Assembly: GCF_002013465.1 (NCBI RefSeq)
Contig: NZ_MAFC01000021.1
Span: forward strand, 1-64,000
Direction of reading: 5' to 3'
Length of the DNA stretch: 64,000 bases
Source of the DNA: Mycobacterium sp. D16R12
GTDB lineage: Bacteria; Actinomycetota; Actinomycetes; Mycobacteriales; Mycobacteriaceae
A program made the translations under genes and the position numbers. Below, piece by piece: positions 60,176 to 64,000 of the stretch (positions are counted from its first letter, which is position 1; each line of letters begins with the position of its first letter). The notes under the pieces are model-generated. The model was given only the letters and a program-made list of their open reading frames with translations, was not told the DNA's origin and did not search any database.

Positions 60176-61042
60176 ATGCGCGGCATCATTCTCGCGGGCG
60201 GGTCGGGCACTCGCTTGCATCCGATAACGACGGGTGTCAGCAAGCAGTTGCTGCCGGTGTACGACAAACCGCTGATCTATTACCCGCTATCCACGCTGAT
60301 CATGGCTGGAGTCCGCGACATTCTGGTGATCACCACACCTTTTGACGCCCCGGCATTCGAGCGACTCCTCGGGGACGGCTCGATCTTCGGCATTAACTTG
60401 AGCTACGCGGTCCAGCCCGAACCCGAGGGGCTAGCGCAGGCGTTCGTGATCGGCGCCTCCCATATCGGCGGCGACACAGCGATGCTTGCACTGGGTGACA
60501 ACGTGTTCTACGGGCCCGGCTTGGGCACCAGTCTGCGCCGGTTCGAGAACATCAGCGGTGGAGCGATTTTCGCGTACTGGGTGGCCAACCCGTCGGCATA
60601 CGGCGTGGTGGAGTTCGACGCCGCCGGCGTACCGTTGTCCCTGGAAGAAAAGCCTGCGAATCCGCAATCGCATTATGCGGTGCCCGGCCTGTACTTCTAT
60701 GACAACGACGTCATCGAGATCGCGCGCTCGCTTCAGAAGTCCGCTCGGGGCGAGTACGAGATCACCGAGGTCAATCAGACCTATCTGGATCAGGGGCGTC
60801 TTTCCGTCGAGGTGCTGCCGCGTGGAACCGCGTGGCTGGACACGGGCACCTTCGACTCACTGCTGGACGCGAGCGATTACGTACGCACCATCGAACGCCG
60901 CCAGGGCCTGAAGATTGGCGTGCCGGAAGAAATTGCATGGCGTGCAGGTTTCATCAATGACGACCAGCTCGCTGCGCGTGCTCAACAGCTACTCAAATCT
61001 GGATACGGAAGTTACCTACTTGAGCTCTTGCAGCGGAAATAG
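60176..61042 (+). CDS. rmlA: Glucose-1-phosphate thymidylyltransferase
   Basis: RmlA makes dTDP-glucose, the first step to dTDP-rhamnose and dTDP-6-deoxytalose donors. The 288-residue protein has the nucleotidyltransferase motif [20 protein letters not shown] at 8-27, [13 protein letters not shown] and the metal-binding [12 protein letters not shown]. Start at 60176 (MRGIILAGG) has GTAGGAG seven bases upstream; the longer frame adds 16 unlikely residues. A second RmlA is expected elsewhere for cell wall rhamnose, so this copy probably feeds GPL sugars. Confidence 0.94.
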   Translation: MRGIILAGGSGTRLHPITTGVSKQLLPVYDKPLIYYPLSTLIMAGVRDILVITTPFDAPAFERLLGDGSIFGINLSYAVQPEPEGLAQAFVIGASHIGGDTAMLALGDNVFYGPGLGTSLRRFENISGGAIFAYWVANPSAYGVVEFDAAGVPLSLEEKPANPQSHYAVPGLYFYDNDVIEIARSLQKSARGEYEITEVNQTYLDQGRLSVEVLPRGTAWLDTGTFDSLLDASDYVRTIERRQGLKIGVPEEIAWRAGFINDDQLAARAQQLLKSGYGSYLLELLQRK

Positions 61043-61179
61043 TCCGATGTTCTGGCCGGCGGTAACACAATGGATTGTTGGACGTATAAATAGTCATAGG
61101 TCTGTGTGCACCCTGGACCTTGAGTTTCGTTGAATACGTAAAAGTTGATGTGGTCGGTACTAGGGAGGCAATTGAGAAC

Positions 61180-61518
61180 ATGAACAAACTGTCACTGACG
61201 AAAATTATGGCGGCCGTTGGCGGTGTCACGCTGGCGTTGACCGCGGGCGCTGGGCTTGCATCCGCAGACCCCGTTACGGACGAGATGGTGAACAGCACCT
61301 GTACATACGATCAGGCGAACGCGGCGCTGCACGCGGAGAACCCGATGGCCGCAGAGTATTTCGACCAATCGCCGCCGAATCAGCAGTTCATGCAAGAGTT
61401 CCTCAGTTCACCGAAGGCCAAGCGCGTGACCATGATCAACCAGGTCAGGGGCAATCAGGGCATCGAGTTCGTCATACCCGTCTTCCAGCAGATGGTGCGA
61501 AGCTGCCACAAATACTGA
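61180..61518 (+). CDS. Secreted hemophore-related protein
   Basis: A 112-residue protein with a signal peptide (about 1-29, ending GLASADP). The small helical mature part has two cysteines (NSTCTYDQAN, VRSCHKY) and PNQQFMQEFL. The pattern resembles mycobacterial hemophore-related proteins of the Rv0203 type, which bind haem and often lie beside mmpL genes. Here an MmpL gene converges on it. GGGAGG lies 13 bases before the ATG at 61180. Haem binding is inferred from family resemblance only. Confidence 0.7.
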   Translation: MNKLSLTKIMAAVGGVTLALTAGAGLASADPVTDEMVNSTCTYDQANAALHAENPMAAEYFDQSPPNQQFMQEFLSSPKAKRVTMINQVRGNQGIEFVIPVFQQMVRSCHKY

Positions 61519-61530
61519 TTCTTTACCCAC

Positions 61531-61566
61531 AAAGGCCGGGCTGAGGTGACCCCTCACCCGGCCTTT
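61531..61566. terminator. Strong bidirectional terminator
   Basis: AAAGGCCGGG (61531-61540) pairs with CCCGGCCTTT (61557-61566). Inside, TGAGG (61542-61546) pairs with CCTCA (61552-61556). A T run on the plus strand follows, so it resembles a classic intrinsic terminator for the hemophore-related gene and may also serve mmpL4b. Confidence 0.85.
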
Positions 61567-61616
61567 TGCGTGTGCAGCATCGCATCGAACACCAAAGCGG
61601 TTGAACTAGAGCGTGA

Positions 61617-64000
61617 TTAGTTGTTGAACTTCGGCAGCTCGGTGGTCGGATCGTCATCGTCCTGTCGAGCCGGGACAGGTGGTGCCGGGCGGGCGCCAAC
61701 GGGCTCGAGCAGGGCACTCGGCGGTCGAGGTCGTACTCGCTGCGGCCACCAGAACCACCGGCCCAGGAGCGCCGCGATTGACGGAGTCATGAACGAGCGC
61801 ACGATCAGCGTGTCGAACAACAAGCCCAGCCCGATGGTGGTACCGATCTGACCGATGATCTGCAGATCGCTGACGACCATCGAAGCCATGGTGGCCGCGA
61901 ACACCAATCCGGCTGAGGTGACAACCTTTCCGGTGCCGCCCATCGCGCGGATGATGCCCGTGTTCAGCCCGGCACTCAGCTCCTCTTTCATCCGCGAGAC
62001 GAGAAGCAGGTTGTAGTCGGACCCCACCGCCAACAGGATGATCACGGACATCGCCAACACCATCCAGTGCAGATTGATGCCAAGGATGTACTGCCACAGC
62101 AACACCGACAGACCAAAGGACGCGCCCAGCGAGAGCGCCACCGTACCGACGATCACCAGGGCCGCGATGAAACTTCGAGTGGTGATGAGCATGATGATGA
62201 AAACCAGGCAGATCGCCGCGATGCCCGCGATCAGCAGGTCGTATGTCGAGCCGTCCTTCCAGTCCTTCGCGGTTGACGCGGCACCGGCGAGGTAGATCTT
62301 GCCGCCCACCAGAGGCGTTCCCTTGAGCGCCTCCTCTGCGGCGTTCCGGACCTGCTCGATCCTGCTGATGCCCTCCGGCGACATTGGATCCCCATTATGG
62401 GAAATGATGAACCGCACCGTCTTTCCGTCCGGCGACAGGAACGAACTCATCGCACGCTGGAAGTCGGGGTTTTTGAACACTTCTGGAGGCAGGAAGAACG
62501 AATCGTCGTTCTTGGAGGCATCGAATGCCTGCCCCATGGCCATCACGTCATTGGTGGATTCGTCCATCGAAGCGAACTGCCCGGACATGGTGGCGTACAT
62601 GGTGAGCACCGAGGTCCGCATGCTCTGCATGACCTCGATCATCTGAGGGAACTGCACGAGCAGCTGCGGCATGATGGCGTCCAGCTGATCCATGTCCCTG
62701 ACGAGAACCATCAGCCCGTCGTCAAGCGCGTCGACTGCGTCCATCGCATCGAAGATGGATCTGAGAGAGAAGCAGATGGGAATGTCGAAACAGTGCGGCT
62801 CCCAATAGAAATAGTTGCGGATCGGTCGAAGGAAGTCATCGAACAGGGCGATGCTGCCCCGCAGGTCGTCGGTGAGTTCTTGCACCTCATGCGTATGGGC
62901 AGTCATTCGGTGTGTGGTCTCGGACATCTTTTTCATCACGAGGTACGTGCGCTGCATCGTCGCGATCATCTTCGACATGTCGTCGGCCTGCTGCTGCATG
63001 TCGGCGATGCGCTTCTTTTGGAATCGGGTCGCCTGTACCTGGCCGGCGCTTTGCAAGCTGAGCAAGAACGGCACCGATGTGTTGGCGATCGGGGTTCCCT
63101 CGGGGCGGGTAATCCCCTGCACCCTCGACACCCCACGCACCTTGAAAATGGCCTTCGCCACCTTGTTCAACACCAGAAAATCGGCAGGGTTTCGAAGATC
63201 CCGGTCGGTTTCGATCAACAACACGTCGGGCGTCAGGCGTGACTCGGAGAAGTGACGTTGTGCGGCAGCGAATCCCTGATTGGCCGGGATGTCACCGGAG
63301 ATGTACAGCCGATCGTTGTAGCTCGTCTTGTACCCCGGCAGCGTGGACAGTCCGACCAATGCCACTGCCAACGAGGCGACCAGGATGGGTGCGGGCCAGC
63401 GGACGACTGCGGTACCCAGCGCGCGCCACCGCTGCACCCGCAGCTTGCGCGTGGGTTCGAGCAGTCCGAATCGGCTGGCCACCGCGATCCCGGCGGGAAC
63501 CAGGGTGACCGCGACCGCGACGGCCGCCAGCATTCCGATGGCACACGGGATGCCCATGGTCTGGAAGTAGGGCAGCCTCGTGAAATGTAGACACAGAATG
63601 GCACCGGCGATGGTCAGTCCGGAGGCCAGGACCACGGGGGCCACGCTGCGATATGTGGTGTAGTAGGCCGTTTCCCGGTCTTCACCGGCCTGGCGTGCCT
63701 CTTGATATCGACCGAAGAAGAAGATCCCGTAGTCGGTGCCGGCGGCAATGCTCAAGAAGACCAGCATGTTGACGGCGAACGTCGACAACACGAAAACATC
63801 GTGGTACCCGAGAAACGCCACAATGCCGCGCGCCGCGGCCAATTCGACACCCACCATGATCAGCAGCAGGATCACCGTGACAACAGAGCGATAGAGGATC
63901 AACAGCAACGTGAAGATGATGACCACGGTGACCGCGGTGATCTTCAGAATCGATTTGTTGCCCGCGTGCTGCATATCCGAGGCGAGCGGCGCCGCACCCG
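61617..64000 (-). CDS. mmpL4b: RND transporter MmpL4b-like, 5' end beyond the window
   Basis: The last 794 residues of an MmpL transporter; the frame stays open to the window edge, so the start lies outside. Visible are the first RND membrane block ([26 protein letters not shown]), a long periplasmic loop with a coiled region (about 300-420), the second block ([18 protein letters not shown]), and a proline-rich tail. MmpL4a/MmpL4b with MmpS4 export GPLs and need Gap. Proximity to rmlA and the terminal position of the gene fit MmpL4b; 4a would follow outside the window. Confidence 0.88.
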   Translation of the reverse strand, partial: GAAPLASDMQHAGNKSILKITAVTVVIIFTLLLILYRSVVTVILLLIMVGVELAAARGIVAFLGYHDVFVLSTFAVNMLVFLSIAAGTDYGIFFFGRYQEARQAGEDRETAYYTTYRSVAPVVLASGLTIAGAILCLHFTRLPYFQTMGIPCAIGMLAAVAVAVTLVPAGIAVASRFGLLEPTRKLRVQRWRALGTAVVRWPAPILVASLAVALVGLSTLPGYKTSYNDRLYISGDIPANQGFAAAQRHFSESRLTPDVLLIETDRDLRNPADFLVLNKVAKAIFKVRGVSRVQGITRPEGTPIANTSVPFLLSLQSAGQVQATRFQKKRIADMQQQADDMSKMIATMQRTYLVMKKMSETTHRMTAHTHEVQELTDDLRGSIALFDDFLRPIRNYFYWEPHCFDIPICFSLRSIFDAMDAVDALDDGLMVLVRDMDQLDAIMPQLLVQFPQMIEVMQSMRTSVLTMYATMSGQFASMDESTNDVMAMGQAFDASKNDDSFFLPPEVFKNPDFQRAMSSFLSPDGKTVRFIISHNGDPMSPEGISRIEQVRNAAEEALKGTPLVGGKIYLAGAASTAKDWKDGSTYDLLIAGIAAICLVFIIMLITTRSFIAALVIVGTVALSLGASFGLSVLLWQYILGINLHWMVLAMSVIILLAVGSDYNLLLVSRMKEELSAGLNTGIIRAMGGTGKVVTSAGLVFAATMASMVVSDLQIIGQIGTTIGLGLLFDTLIVRSFMTPSIAALLGRWFWWPQRVRPRPPSALLEPVGARPAPPVPARQDDDDPTTELPKFNN

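Noticed and set aside
59825-60267. Small frames between gtf and rmlA
   Set aside because: Overlapping frames on both strands without coding signs; one runs into rmlA antisense.

Overview
The window is chromosomal DNA of a rapidly growing mycobacterium, most likely of the Mycobacteroides abscessus-chelonae complex. The evidence is high GC, a block of genes in the order seen around M. tuberculosis Rv0466-Rv0480, a second mycobactin cluster, and a complete-looking glycopeptidolipid (GPL) locus with two paralogous acetyltransferases. No rRNA, tRNA, CRISPR array, insertion sequence or prophage was seen. Species cannot be fixed by reading alone.

Layout. (1) 1-4076: a methyltransferase cut by the window edge, a nitrilase-like hydrolase, a proline-rich DUF2993 membrane protein, deoC, and a divergent PEP-mutase/isocitrate-lyase-like enzyme. 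(2) 4124-7978: the mbt-2 iron-acquisition cluster (mbtK converging on mbtL-mbtM-mbtN), with an IdeR-like box over the mbtL promoter. (3) 8079-15425: an Rpf-type muralytic factor, DUF2599 and DUF2516 proteins, hbhA with its XRE regulator, a DUF445 protein, a MadR-like TetR, a PPK2 kinase, umaA and another TetR. (4) 15686-20662: an operon of an APC permease, two DUF1989 proteins (UAAP1/UAAP2, CgdAB-like) and a carboxyltransferase-only urea/guanidine carboxylase with no biotin carboxylase or biotin carrier part. (5) 20882-24315: fadB2, isocitrate lyase and an acyl-ACP thioesterase, separated by strong hairpins. (6) 24409-27821: a remnant of a TROVE/Ro60-like gene, a CPBP protease, an MFS transporter and a divergent GlxA-type regulator. 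(7) 27827-64000: the GPL locus.

GPL logic. MbtH, Mps1 (C-A-T-E-C-A-T-E-C) and Mps2 (A-T-E-C-A-T-R) form a four-module NRPS. Its predicted order Phe-Thr-Ala-Ala, with epimerases in modules 1-3 and a terminal reductase, fits the known lipo-D-Phe-D-alloThr-D-Ala-L-alaninol core. Gap and MmpL4b fit export. Three GT1 glycosyltransferases, RmlA, a nucleotide-sugar epimerase, two membrane acetyltransferases, three TylF/MycE-type sugar O-methyltransferases and one Fmt-like fatty-acid O-methyltransferase would decorate the lipopeptide. The sugar genes look like duplicated glycosyltransferase-acetyltransferase-methyltransferase cassettes.

Regulation visible in the DNA includes an IdeR box, operator-like palindromes beside several regulators, a RamB-like box plus a 14-bp direct repeat upstream of icl, and many perfect hairpins in intergenic gaps. 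One hairpin buries the GTG start of its downstream gene.
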